From NCBI GenBank assembly GCA_025890175.1, contig JANPYM010000001.1:1957004-2021003 (forward strand): 64,000 nucleotides of DNA, written 5' to 3'. The number at the start of each line of letters is the position of its first letter. Within the stretch, counting starts at the first letter, position 1. Made by a program: the position numbers and the translations under genes. Of the stretch, positions 11,459 to 22,638 are shown in pieces. The notes below the pieces were generated by a model that worked only from the letters and a program-made list of their open reading frames with translations, did no database searches and was not told the origin of the DNA. Source of the DNA: Ciborinia camelliae (Eukaryota; Ascomycota; Leotiomycetes; Helotiales; Sclerotiniaceae).

Positions 11459-12542
11459 TTCAGCCCTATATTGGAAATTTAAGAGATCGTATGGGTCTCC
11501 GTGGGGCCGAGTAGACTCCTCGAAGGGGTCGATAATCAGGTGTACAGACAATTGAAGTAGTAGCGACAAGGTTGATGAAATCGCTATGAAGTACCGTGGT
11601 GGGTTAATTGCAGTTCATATGCTTCTGGTAAGGAAGTCGTATTTTCCAGGGGAGGTACGATGTACGAATTCAATGGTTAACAAAGTATCATTATTGTCAA
11701 TGAGATAGTGAACTGAGGCTGGCGTTATACATCAATTTGACATAAATGAACCCAAACTATTTTTCCGCGTTTCCTCTGATAATTCATCATTTCATGAGAA
11801 CAACCACTGAAATAACATCTATTTCCAGCTTGTCCTAACAATCAAGTCCATCACAATACGACAAATGATGGCTCTGAGCTTGAATACCATATCCATAACT
11901 AAATAGAGTTAGTATGAGTTCTCTGACCCATAGTAAGTCTAGAGTTCTGGTTCATACCGCGGCGAGTAAACATGCCCCTATGAATTTGGATTAGAGAACA
12001 TCGGTTTTCTTCGTGTGAGTAAGGGGCAGTATCTACCATCATCCCATTGGATTGATCCATCTCGGAGACCCTGAATTGCCAGTTTTACAGCGAGTGTCAC
12101 AACGATGAAACGGATGCTGAGGGTGTTGGTGTTGTGCGGGGGTGTAAATCGGCCTGGGGAGATTGTGGCGGGAGAGGGAATCATTGTTCTGAAATGAAGA
12201 TTCAATTCATAAAAGAGAAGCCAAAATAGCGAGTAGGATACAAGCTGTAAAATTCACAAGAAGGTGAATATCATCGAAGCTTGGGTTGTAGCTTGATGTG
12301 CTTGAGAAGATGATTGCGTTAAGATTCGGCAAATTAAATCAGAAGTTGTATTTAAAAGGCGGATTTACTCTATCAAGCTTTTCAAAATGAACTACTCATG
12401 TTACCTAAAGTAACAGGTGAAATACAGCCCTGAATATTCCAGCACTACTTTTCTTCTTTTATCCTCCTTCATGAAGTAAGCGATTTATTAGGAACGCCAA
12501 CAACATTTGCCGCTAAGCATAGGTATTATCTCACCTAACTGA

Positions 12543-12722
12543 GGTTAAGCGCTAAACCCTTTATCGCCTAGCTTTCTTGAGAAACGCGAATCTCGGGGTA
12601 GGTAGCAAAGCTATCCACCTTGCTGATTCTCCCAATCATATAGTTCGTTTAGCCAGTTGATCGACCTCAGCCGGATCACGCGAGAAAAACTACACTACCT
12701 ACTGAGGGTTTAGCGCTTAACC
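12543..12722. repeat. Inverted-repeat (MITE-like) element with 18-bp arms
   Basis: GGTTAAGCGCTAAACCCT at 12543-12560 is a perfect inverted copy of 12705-12722. Outside the arms the similarity continues weakly (ACCTAACTGA against the complement of GAGGTAAG). The 144-bp interior is non-coding. It resembles a miniature transposon end structure, but I see no clear target duplication. Confidence 0.55.
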
Positions 12723-12910
12723 GAGGTAAGCACATCCAAATTTGGTGGGGGCTGGAAGTTTCGTGTGAGCCGTTTTTTGTATCAAGCCCCGCTCCGAGCC
12801 CACTACCAGTCAATTTTCTCTTTTCGAGCATTGCATTAGCCACCTGCAATTTTGATTATGTCCCCTTCATCGTTCCCGGTATCATTTTGCTCCGGTTGAA
12901 CCCGAAGGGT

Positions 12911-13020
12911 GCGTGTTACGCTAATACTAGCTTCACAGAGACAATCAATACATACTAGATAGTCATCATAGAAAGCATAATGAGAAACTTCGTCCTTCTT
13001 ACACACTTTCACTGTACCGC
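12911..13020 (+). repeat. Dispersed direct repeat, copy A
   Basis: About 110 bp, matching 15532-15651 in the same orientation at both ends with some internal drift. Shared words are TACTAGCTTCACAGAGA near the start and CTTCTTACACACTTTCACTG near the end. The pair brackets the rhodopsin/Pth11-like gene. Confidence 0.7.
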
Positions 13021-13113
13021 TTTTGGAGCCTGATTCTAGGAATGCGGAAGGTGTGAATGAAGCCCCCTCGATTTTTGGTACTAGGAATGATGGATGGGAT
13101 ACGCTTACGCACC

Positions 13114-13293
13114 AAAGAAGAAGGTTGCGCCGAGTCTGACCACCACCAAGTCATTTTTGAAGAAAACCTTGTTGATGAAGAAGTCTGTTGGGCAAAATCT
13201 TGGAAAGAAGAAGGTTGCGCCGAGTCTGACCACCACCAAGTCATTTTTGAAGAAAACCTTGTTGATGAAGAAGTCTGTTGGGCAAAATCTTGG
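13114..13293 (+). repeat. Exact 90-bp tandem duplication
   Basis: Two head-to-tail copies (13114-13203 and 13204-13293) with no difference seen. The unit is a multiple of three, and all three forward frames and one reverse frame stay open through it. One forward frame has a Lys-rich 30-residue repeat and another is acidic. No ORF across it has a recognisable domain, so I treat it as a recent duplication, not a proven gene. Confidence 0.85.
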
Positions 13294-13772
13294 AAATCCG
13301 GCAAGTGACAGACGTAATACTCAAGATAATTGCCGACGCTTGTTTCAATTCCTTCCCATCAGCGTTGTATCTTTCAAGATAATTATGCGGCTGCAAGTCT
13401 GCGGCGAACATGTTCAGGATCTTCAGTTCTGCATCGATTATCTAAATTGAGTGTATATAACCATTCGATTCTATATGCCAAGAATAGTAACATTTCTGTA
13501 CTGTTCAGTATCTATTTATTTTTGACAATTTATTATCCAAGTGTGATTTTGCGACACAATCATACACTCTTGGTATATATAACTGAAGGATATGCCTGTA
13601 GAAAAACCCAGCACATCCCAACTCTGATCTGACCGTTTGACTGTTTCCGATTACATCAGCCTTGGTCTTCAAGTTTCGTTTTAATTCATCTACTACAGCT
13701 AATTGAAGCTTCATCTATTCATACGTTTGTCACTAGTGTCCTCTTTTCGTTTACTGATCTGAAATTCAACAA

Positions 13773-15036
13773 ATGGAGTCAGCGGCGCCCACAGAAAGAC
13801 CTGCGCTGGTCAAAGAATCGGTATTTAACGTGAGTAGTACAAACTAATACCTCTACTCACCAAGACAGAATATTTTTACTAACGAGTCTCAGGGAATTGT
13901 TTGGGGAGGAATGGGCGTCTCTCTCCTTTTTGTGATTGGAAGAATAGCCATTCGCCTCAGAAGCTTTGGACGTCTTTGGCTAGATGACGGCTTCGTCGTT
14001 GTAGGATGGATTTGCATCTTAATCTCAACCATTATTTGGCACTTTGAGGCACATTCTTTATTTCTTAGTGCTGCAATTGCCTCCGGCCAGATGTCTCCTT
14101 TGGATGATCCTACCTATGCAACCGACACCGAACATTACCTTCGCTCATCTGTTGCGGTTATCATTCTATTTTATACCAGTCTGATGACAATCAAACTATC
14201 CTTCATGTTATTTTTTCGAAGACTTCTCAGCGGGGTTCATGAAAAGACTCTCTTGGTCCAATGGTGGTCAATTCTTGCCGCTATCCTCGCCGCATGGCTT
14301 GTTTGTATTGGGGATATTGAGTATAGGTGCCTTGTTTCGAATATTGAAGTGATTGCTACGAAATGTGTGCAATCAGAGTCGATTGACTTTCAAAGAATCA
14401 CTCTGGGTGTGAACTGTGCCTTGGATGTGATTACAGACATACTAAGTAAGTAGAATGATAGAGATCTACGACTACCACTGACATATCTAGTAATTACAAT
14501 TCCAGTGGCAATTTTATGGAAAGTCAAGATCACACCACGACATCGACTGGCTTTATATGGACTGTTTAGCTTGACTATCATTACAATGGCTTTTGCAATA
14601 ATACGGGTGGCCGTAGTATCCACTGCTTCCAGGCAGCCTGATTCAAGCTGGCTATACATGTGGAGCGCCATTGAACCTCCAGTTGGTATGTCTTGCATCT
14701 TTTTACCCAACCCTTCCTCTGATTTTCTAACAAATCTCAGCCGTCGTCATCTCGTGTCTTGTCTCCTTTCGAGCTCTTTTCGGCAAAAAGGAACCCATAT
14801 CACGTCCAACCAATTCGTACTTTGCAAAGCGAGCAGGCGGTTATGGTAGTCCGTTCAAAAAGATCTCCAAAAATGGGGCTCAAGATAGCGCCTTGGACTA
14901 CACTATGGATACTTTGGTCGAAGATCGTCACAATTTGACAGAACGAGGGGCTGAGATGTATAGCACAACTTCTAATGAGCATATGCTACATGTTGCCGCA
15001 AGCGATGAAACGAATGATACCGGTATTCACAGATGA
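13773..15036 (+). CDS. Rhodopsin-domain/Pth11-like integral membrane protein
   Basis: Member of the large fungal family of seven-TM proteins with the rhodopsin domain, which includes the Pth11-like GPCR candidates. Exons 13773-13829, 13893-14445, 14506-14685, 14741-15036 give 361 residues. Family features: GIVWGGMGVSLLFVIGRIAI (TM1 with the RxxxR turn), LWLDDGFVVVGW (the conserved DD before TM2), and LFYTSLMTIKLSFMLFFRRL (TM with K and S, then FFRRL). A Cys-bearing extracellular loop, three more hydrophobic helices and a Ser/Thr/Asn-rich cytosolic tail from about residue 285 follow. No CFEM domain is present at the N-terminus. The ligand and role are unknown. Flanked on both sides by copies of a dispersed repeat. 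Confidence 0.9.
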
Positions 15037-15531
15037 GGGGCAGATGTGGAGAGGGGTTGATACTGGAGGAAGGGTAGGGGCAAGTTAATTGGAGAATCGG
15101 ACTTTCCCTTCGTGATATGGGTCTTGTACAGGGCTCCCAACCCCCTCAAACTACCAACTACTACTGTTGTTAATAGATATCAGGTTGTGTTCAGTGCATA
15201 TTAAGATTATCACCGTGAGATAATGAAAACATCTATTTCTAAATTTTCTTACCAATGAATGATAGATTTAAGTGTCCCGAAAAATGACTTGACCTTGAAT
15301 GGAACAGATCTTGTTGTGTACATGCTATCTTCTAAGTATTTTCGTACTTGTAACTTATGTCTAAAACGTGATTCCTAAAGTTGATGCTATCTTGAATAAG
15401 TTACCTCTAGGTATAGTTAGAAGTTTTTAAATTAGTGGCTTTAATCAGAAGATTTATTTGTTTAGAAGAGCATGTTTTAAAACGACGTTGAATATACGGG
15501 TATAACCGTGAGGACCCTGTATCTGCTACAT

Positions 15532-15651
15532 GTTACGCTAGTACTAGCTTCACAGAGATAATCAGTGGGTAAGGTACATAGAAATTCTAGATAGCATACC
15601 TAATATTGAGAGCTTCATTCTTCTTACACACTTTCACTGCGCACTTACCGC
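15532..15651 (+). repeat. Dispersed direct repeat, copy B
   Basis: Diverged same-orientation copy of 12911-13020, about 10 bp longer because of internal insertion. See copy A. Confidence 0.7.
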
Positions 15652-16344
15652 GCATACAACGTAGATAACGTAGTATGATAGTATGAAGAAAAGAACCAAC
15701 GTTACATACCTAGTAGGCACCTCCTATACGTTGTATATGAATAGCGTAGCTCTTAAAATAGCAATACAATAGCTTTTACAATCCAAACATTCTGTGCCCC
15801 TCATTCACCTTGATAAAATTATAAACCCTGGAAGGGTCGGTACTTGGACATTCTTCAAGGTAGATCTGCACGCTGAGTTGACAGGCGTATGCATACGGGA
15901 GCTAAAATAGTATAGGCGGATGAAATATTCCTTACTTGGTATCTACTCCGCAAAGACACCCAATCCTATTCGGTTTGTGGAACGGATCGTCCATCCCGCA
16001 TGCCGTTACATCGTGAATCCAACACTTCAACAACAATGCAAGTTATGCAATAGTGCCATATACACTCGCCGCTGTTGTGGAGTAATATTAAGCCGAACAC
16101 ATAGATTATTGGTAAGGATGTCGAGTTCATATGGCAGTCTTCCTCCTTTCAATCCTCATCTTCCGAGGACAGGTACAACGAGACACTCTTTTTGCCTGAT
16201 GGGAATATGGTCGCATGAATGCGCCTCCAAACCAATCCTTGTTATATTGATTTTCAATACTTCAACAAGCCTACCGCAAAAGAGAAGATGTCGGAAAAGG
16301 TTATAAATAAGTTATTAATAATATTATAAAAATTTATTTATAAT

Positions 16345-17008
16345 TAAGGTTTGTAGATTTGTAGATTTGTAGATTTATAGGTTTGTAGGTTCGTAGATTT
16401 GTAAAATTGAAGAAAGGAGGTAGAATTGGAAAAAAAAAATAGGTTTATAGATTCGTAGATTCGTAGATTTGTAAAATCGGAGGGAAGAGGTAAAATTGAA
16501 AAAAAAAAAAAAATTTGTAGATTTATAAATTTGTAGATTTGTAGGTTTATAAAATCGAAAGGAGGAGGTAGGATTGGAGAAAGAAGGTAAATTTGTAAAT
16601 TCGTAGATTTGTAGATTCGTAGAATTGGAGGGAGAAAGTAGAATTGAAGGGAGGAAATAAATTCGTAGATTTGTAGATTTATAAATTTGTAGAATTAGAG
16701 GGAGGAGGTAAGATTGAAGGGAGGAGGTAGGTTTGTAGATTTGTAGATTCATAGATTTATAGATTCGTAGATTTGTAGATTTGTAGATTTGTAGATTTGT
16801 AGATTTGTAGATTTGTAGATTCGTAGATTTGTAGATTCGTAGATTTGTAGATTCGTAGATTTGTAGATTTATAGAATTGGAGGGAGGAGGTAAAATTGAA
16901 AAAAGAAGGTAGGTTTGTAGATTTGTAGATTTGTAGGTTTATAGGTTTATAGATTCGTAAATTCGTAGATTCGTAGGTTCGTAGATTGTAGGTTTATAAA
17001 TTTGTAAA
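16345..17008. repeat. 8-bp minisatellite, consensus GTAGATTT
   Basis: Long array of GTAGATTT/GTAGATTC/GTAGGTTT units, most regular at 16733-16870. It is broken by purine-rich inserts of the type GGAGGGAGGAGGTAAAATTG that themselves recur. An 8-bp period makes all three reading frames repeat every 24 bases, which explains a long open frame on the minus strand that I do not regard as a gene. Confidence 0.92.
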
Positions 17009-17152
17009 TGGAGTAGATATATAAACTTTACTATTGTTATTTTTGTTATTCAATTAAATTATTTAATTATAAAAATTTTAATAATTTTTTCAAAATTGTT
17101 TATTTCGGATTGGGTTTATCAATTTTCCAATTAAAATTTATTATTTTATATA

Positions 17153-17340
17153 TGTCACGCCAAGGCCCCTGCCTAGTATGACAGTCACGTGATTGATCAT
17201 GTGACCACCATGGTCACATGATCAACGTCTATATTAGATAGTGTTCTTTCCAAGAGGATTCTTTTCTCTTTAGTATAGTTCTTTTATCAGATTGTATATC
17301 TAAGATTTCACCTTTATAATCCTATGTGACGCGTATGACA
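17153..17340. mobile_element. Solo LTR, 188 bp, with 5-bp target duplication
   Basis: Begins TGTCACGCC and ends GCGTATGACA, so the ends are the inverted TGTCA...TGACA expected of an LTR. It is flanked by ATATA on both sides (17148-17152 and 17341-17345), a 5-bp target duplication. Its GC content contrasts with the AT-rich surroundings. Near its left end lies a hairpin whose arms include TGATCATGTGACC and its inverted copy. No internal retroelement coding region is present, so it is a solo LTR or a small LTR-like element. Confidence 0.75.
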
Positions 17341-17460
17341 ATATATATATAATATAAATTTAAAAAATTTCGAACTAAAAAATTAATGGAAAAGTATAAT
17401 TTAATATATTTAATTAATTGTTATTATAGTATAGTAAATTTATAATTTATTATAATAGTA

Positions 17461-17486
17461 TTATAATAGTTTATAAACTATTATAA
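17461..17486. repeat. 26-bp perfect AT palindrome
   Basis: TTATAATAGTTTA followed directly by its reverse complement, inside the AT-rich block. It could form a cruciform; in such AT-rich DNA it may be chance. Confidence 0.6.
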
Positions 17487-19188
17487 TTATAAACGTTTTT
17501 TATTTTTAATTGAGTTTTTTATAATAAAAATTTTTTTATATTAGGAAATATAAGCGAAATTTTTTATATAAAATTTTATGTTGAAGTTTATCTATACGGA
17601 ATCTATATTACTCTATATTATTATGTTAAAAGAATGCTATATACACCAACTTCGGATTCTTCAATTTTTGGAAACCGTTACTAACTGTATCATATAGTCT
17701 CAGATTTTTCAACGGGTTTCCAACCCAATACCAACTGCATTATGTAACTTTGCATTATTCTCCAACTTTCCAAAAATAATAGTGGATCAATTACACCAAC
17801 CAACCAATCTTCAATATACCAAAACCAATTGGAGCTTTCCAACTGCATAATCCAATCTCACGTTCTTCAACGGTTTTCCAACTAGGATCGACCCCAACCT
17901 ACCGGTATTTTTTGAAGCTGTGCCTCCCAAATTGAAGTACCTTCAACTCATACCCTCCGGTAACTGCATACTCGGTGTAGGAATGAGAATGTGCATGTTA
18001 AGTCCAAAACGGCTGCAATGTCGGCTTGGCTACTCATTTTGTGGGCATCAACCCTCGTATCTACCTTCGTATCTCCCTGTTTCGTTATGATTGGCAGTCA
18101 CTCCCATCATGCAAAGGCTCATGTGATACACAATCGAGAATTTATTTGGGGATTTCAACACACAGGCCAGGAGTTCAGATGAAGTTTCATCGAGGTGGGA
18201 GGCGGTTGTGGATTCCATTATTTTTTATCCTACTTTTGAAGCAAGGTCTCTATAAAAAATGTAGTACTCCGAAATATTAGTGGTAGTTCGTAAGGTTTTT
18301 TTTTTTTGGGATACAATCTAGACTCATGGACATTAATTGCAATTCTGGTATTTCTTCGTTTTTTTACCATCGATAATTGTTCGCATATTGCGTCGTAAGC
18401 ACTGATTCTGGGCACCACTGTTTTGGGTACAATCTAAGCACATGGCATCTATCAGCTCAAATTGAGGCTGGCATACTTCGGATAGATAATACTGTACTAG
18501 TCTTACTCGCATATTGCGTTTTAAAAGTACAGTAGCTCAAAGTTGAGCTCGCAGACAGTGTGGGTACCGCTATAATGCATTGCAGCATAGTTTGTACGTC
18601 ACATCATGATTTAGGACAGCAGTAATGCTTCCACTAAAATATACCCTGAATTTCTCATCCGCTTATAAATTTTTCACCCCCATAGCTCGGAAAGCACCTC
18701 CATTTGCAGAAGGTGGCGGGCTCTCTGGTCTGGCAGTGCCAACTAAAAAGTTGCCTGCTACATTCTTGGGGTGATGTCAAGATTGCCTGCATCCAGGCTT
18801 GGCTAACTCCGAGTCTATTGTTTATTCTCCAGAAATAAGACGGAAAAATACATGCCCACCTTTTCTGCTTTTGATTATTCTAATGGGACTATGTGCAGTG
18901 AGATCGCAGGCCAGCAACCTTGCGACTCTTGACCTTATGTTGTTGACGAAGCCTCTCCCAGATATCATGGCAAATGAACAAGTATAGCCACTTGCAGGTT
19001 TATAATTACAGCACCTTCGCCTCTTTCTCTCAGGGTACTCAGCTTTTTCTTGTGTCTTAATCATTAAAATATCCGTTCTTACTACTCGTTTCCCTCCCCC
19101 GCTCTCTCTTCTGCCGAAACAACTTGCGAATAACCTCGGGAGATACTCATTCTACAGCCATATTCATCATAAAATTGGTGGCCGAATT

Positions 19189-21374
19189 ATGTTCTTAGAC
19201 GCCTATTCGTTAATGAAAGATGCCCTCCACGTCTCCTTGTACGGAAGTGTGTACGTAGCGAGGTACAACCTTCTCCCCTTTTTCTATGAGCAAGGCTGTA
19301 AGCACTACCTCTTGTACATTTTCCTACTGTATGTATGCTGGGAAATTCAGCGAGTGGTTTACTCGTATTATATTATGACCCCGGTGAGAAACGGTTCCTG
19401 TGCGCCCCTGTTGACAATCAACTTACAAACCGGCAGCAAAACGTGGAGGTCGTAGGTGCTTCCACTCTGTTTCGGAACATCATGACTAGTTGGGAGAGCC
19501 TGTTCAATACAGGCGGACTTATAGCCAAAGGTTATGCATGTGTAAGTAAATGGCTCGTTTCAGTCTCTGGTAAAGTTCGAAGACTCAGCCTATTTATGTT
19601 TCTAGGCCCACGGAAAACCATTTGCAGTCCCACAACAAGATAAATTCCTCCTTGTTGTATCGTCTCCCGAACAGATCCAAGAGTTGGTTGCAGAGGCTAC
19701 TCGCAAGAACAGCCGGATCTCCTCGCAAGTACTTGGGGTTGATGCAAGTATACTTTTCCAAACAAACAAGCTGCTGAATTAATATGGGAACAGCTTTTCG
19801 AACCGGAATACACCCTTTCAGCTTACAAAGGCGAATCAAAGTCACACATCGCATCTAATCATTTAAAGCATAAGATTATATCGCACCTCCCTTATATATT
19901 TCCTGAAATGCAACGGACTGTTGAAGATGCCTTTCTGAACGAAATGAAGGGCGTTAAAATGACTAATGGTGAGTTTGATATACACAGTCTGGACATATCT
20001 AATCTTATTTATATTAGGTTGGGAAAAGGTTACTCTTTATTATGTGGCAAATCGAATTGCTGGAAGAATGAATAATGTGCTCATTTTTGGTGACGACTTA
20101 GGTGAGTTTGCATTTTCTTGGGCTATAGAGATATTGACTCTAGCAGCGAGCAACGCCGGGTTCTATGAATCATGCATGAGATTTATAACTGATGCTACTA
20201 TTCTTCTCGGGATACTCCGTCACATTCCCCGGGTTTTTTATAGGTGAGAGAGTGACTCGACACTGTGCACTGCTTATTGCTTAAGACTAACCGTGCGGTA
20301 TTCTTTTTAAAGACCTGTATCATGGGTGATCATGAACTACAGCGGAGCCAGAACAAAGTTCCAAGCCCTTGTTGCTTCTGAGGTCGCAAAGAGGCGATCG
20401 GAAAGTCCCATGGAAAGAGAAAAGCGTGTAAGTTTACAGTGGCATAGCCTAAGATCAATTGAGTTCCAGCTGATGGCTCAGCAGAAAGACTGTTTACAAT
20501 GGATCATGGACTATTCTGGCAATGCACCTGTTGATTACATCGCACGACAGATGCTTTCTATGACACTAGGTGGAGCGCACCAGCAACCCATGGTGCGTAT
20601 ATGGAGTTGGAATCATAGCTGAAACATGTAACCAATTCCACTGACCGCAAGAGCAGTATGCTGCTTTCCTTCTGTACAACCTTTGTCTCTATCCAGAATA
20701 CACAGAAAAGTTAAGGGCCGAGATTCGAGCCATTAAGGAAATGCAATTCCGAGACCTCCAAAGCGGCACTCCATATCTTGACAGCTTTCTCCGAGAAGTG
20801 GCCCGGCTGAATCCTCTGACACATGGTAAGTTATTCTTACACGATACATGAAATAAAGCGAGAGAGAAAGCCTAATATAACCAAGTTGCCTTGCCACGCA
20901 AGGTCATGTCAAATTTCACATTCTTGGACGGAACATATGTACCAAAGGACAACTGGATCTGTGTTCCGCACGAACCGTTGATGAAACTCCCAGAAGTCTA
21001 CTCCAAACCCCACGAATTCGACGGGTTCCGCTTTGTGGACGAAGGCAGTTGCGGTACCCGATCCACAACCCGATTCTGGGACATGAGCCGAGAATTTCCC
21101 TTTTGGGGAAACCCCAAGACCGGATGGTACGTAGCTACCATGTAAATTATTCTCTCAACCTGAATCTTGAGCTGATATCAAGGGCAGCCCTGCTAGATAC
21201 TACGTGTCGTTGAATATGAAGATGATAGCCATCCATTTACTGGAAAACTATGATTTCAAACTGTTTGAAAATAAAGCGCCGCCAAAGCTCTCGTATCACG
21301 TTTTGGACATGCCTCATCCCAAGTTGAAGGTTCTCATCAGGAGACGCGAACATTCAGAAACATATGTGGCGTGA
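19189..21374 (+). pseudogene. Cytochrome P450 pseudogene with three frame breaks
   Basis: A P450 with well-kept introns but a broken frame. Segments: about 19189-19541, 19606-19968, 20018-20101, 20147-20243, 20313-20427, 20485-20592, 20657-20825, 20886-21126, 21187-21374. The K-helix ExxR is FLREVARL. The heme loop WGNPKTGCPARYY has its Cys codon split by the last intron; Ala replaces the usual Gly after CP. The I-helix reads LGGAHQQPM where related fungal P450s have a Thr pair. Breaks: near 19370 the TM-anchor frame (RVVYSYY) must shift to reach YYDPGEKRF. Near 19757-19765 QVLGVDASILF shifts to QAAELIWEQLF. Near 21240 MKMIAIHLL shifts to ENYDFKLF. No intron of normal size fits any of these. 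The rest of the gene is intact, so the inactivation looks recent. Confidence 0.85.
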
Positions 21375-22552
21375 GAAAGTGTCAGGGTACGGGAACAACA
21401 AGCATGGTTACGTGCCTACTCTGGGCATATAGGATAAGAGCGTGGGAGGACCCACAAAGACTGAAACGCATTCTATTATTATTCAGACTTTATAAATCCT
21501 CCCACATGCCAATCCACATGTCCAACCAAATACCGAAGTACGTGAGTCGATCGTAGTAAAATTGAGAGTTCCGTTTTTTGCTCCTGCCCCGAAACCCTTC
21601 CACTTCGTTTCAGGCATAGGCAAGCTATCCAGTCCGTCCATGGATTATGAAGGTCTATATGAGGCGAGAATAGTTTCCAAAGTTATAGAGCTTCGTGATC
21701 GTACCTTTTAGCAATATCAATAATATCATTATCATTACTATTCAAGTAACGGCTTCACTTCCATGTGAAGAACTTTTGTTATTACCTTTATCGTCATACT
21801 TGCCAGCCAACGATCGTCTCTAAAGGCCAGGCCTACTGAGAGATTAGTTTAAGTTACTCCAGGATCCGTTACAGGACTATGCTCTCGTACAGTCAAAGCA
21901 TCGAATAAAGCAATTAGGCATCGAATAGACCAGACTGTACCCAAAAATAGATGTCAAGTTAAAACAAGCCCAAATTCGAAGTTTGCAGGGACTAAAGTGA
22001 TGAGGGTGACTCAAATTGAGGCCGGGGATCGTGAAATAGATAAAGATAATTCCGAGAGTACTATACTATAGACAGGCGATTTTATTGAAATTGGATATAT
22101 AGTTGTTGACTTATTACATAATGTTTAAAGTTCATAAAAAAATTGAGGTGGGAGGGTGGTCCAAAGGTAGGTAGGTGTTAGGTAGGTGTAGTTGCTGAGA
22201 ATTTCACCACTTTCGCTTTCGTGAGAATCGAAGTTGGAAACAGCTTGCTAGGTTCAGAATAATTACCATCTAGATTTCGAAGTAAAACAATCAACAAAAA
22301 GGGAATAAATACATTTGTAACGTTCAAGGAAATACAACCAATAAGGATCGCCCTGTGAAAACAGAAAATGTGAAATCGCAAATTTAATGTGTTGATATTG
22401 TATTGTAAAAGATGGATAACTTATTAAGATCCAAAATCCAAAATTCGGTCTTACGAAAGGGTTGGATGTTGAATTTTGGGAATGAGTAATGGGTAAAAGC
22501 GGCAAAATGATGGGTATATATATTTAGAAAACCGTCCCCCATACAACAAATA
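21375..22552. other. Intergenic region, no gene recognised
   Basis: About 1.2 kb between the P450 relic and the tRNA. It includes TAATATCATTATCATTAC-like low-complexity DNA near 21.72 kb and a GTAGGTAGGTGTTAGG tract near 22.17 kb. No supported coding sequence. Confidence 0.4.
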
Positions 22553-22638
22553 TCTTTGATGGTCTAACGGTCATGATTTCCGCTTGTCATTCACACGACA
22601 ATGCGCGGGAGACCGGGGTTCGACTCCCCGTCAGAGAG
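22553..22638 (+). tRNA. tRNA-Asp (anticodon GTC) with a 14-nt intron
   Basis: The acceptor stem TCTTTGA pairs with TCAGAGA at 22631-22637 (one G-T pair). The D-arm carries the A-box-like GGTCTAACGGTCA, and the T-arm CCGGGGTTCGACTCCCCG is perfect with a B-box GGTTCGACTCC. The anticodon stem is CCGC/GCGG with loop TTGTCAC, anticodon GTC. A 14-nt insert after position 37 (TTCACACGACAATG) is the canonical site of nuclear tRNA introns. Removing it leaves 72 nt. A T-run terminator (seven Ts) lies about 15 bp downstream. Confidence 0.95.

Larger units (their letters stand above)
11459..13772. other. Intergenic region with several small repeats
   Basis: 2.3 kb without a supported gene. It holds an 18-bp inverted-repeat element (12543-12722), one copy of a dispersed repeat (12911-13020) and an exact 90-bp tandem duplication (13114-13293). 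Confidence 0.5.
15037..19188. other. Gene-poor, repeat-rich island
   Basis: 4.1 kb with no supported gene. In order: copy B of the dispersed repeat, a 128-codon ATG ORF at 15920-16306 with no recognisable content, an 8-bp minisatellite, an extremely AT-rich block (about 17010-17640) holding a solo LTR, and ordinary non-coding DNA to the P450 relic. The AT bias may be old repeat-induced point mutation. Confidence 0.5.

Noticed and set aside
16375..16752. 125-codon minus-strand frame with repeated IYKSTNLQ units
   Set aside because: It is simply the 8-bp minisatellite read in frame; 24-base periodicity makes all frames repeat.
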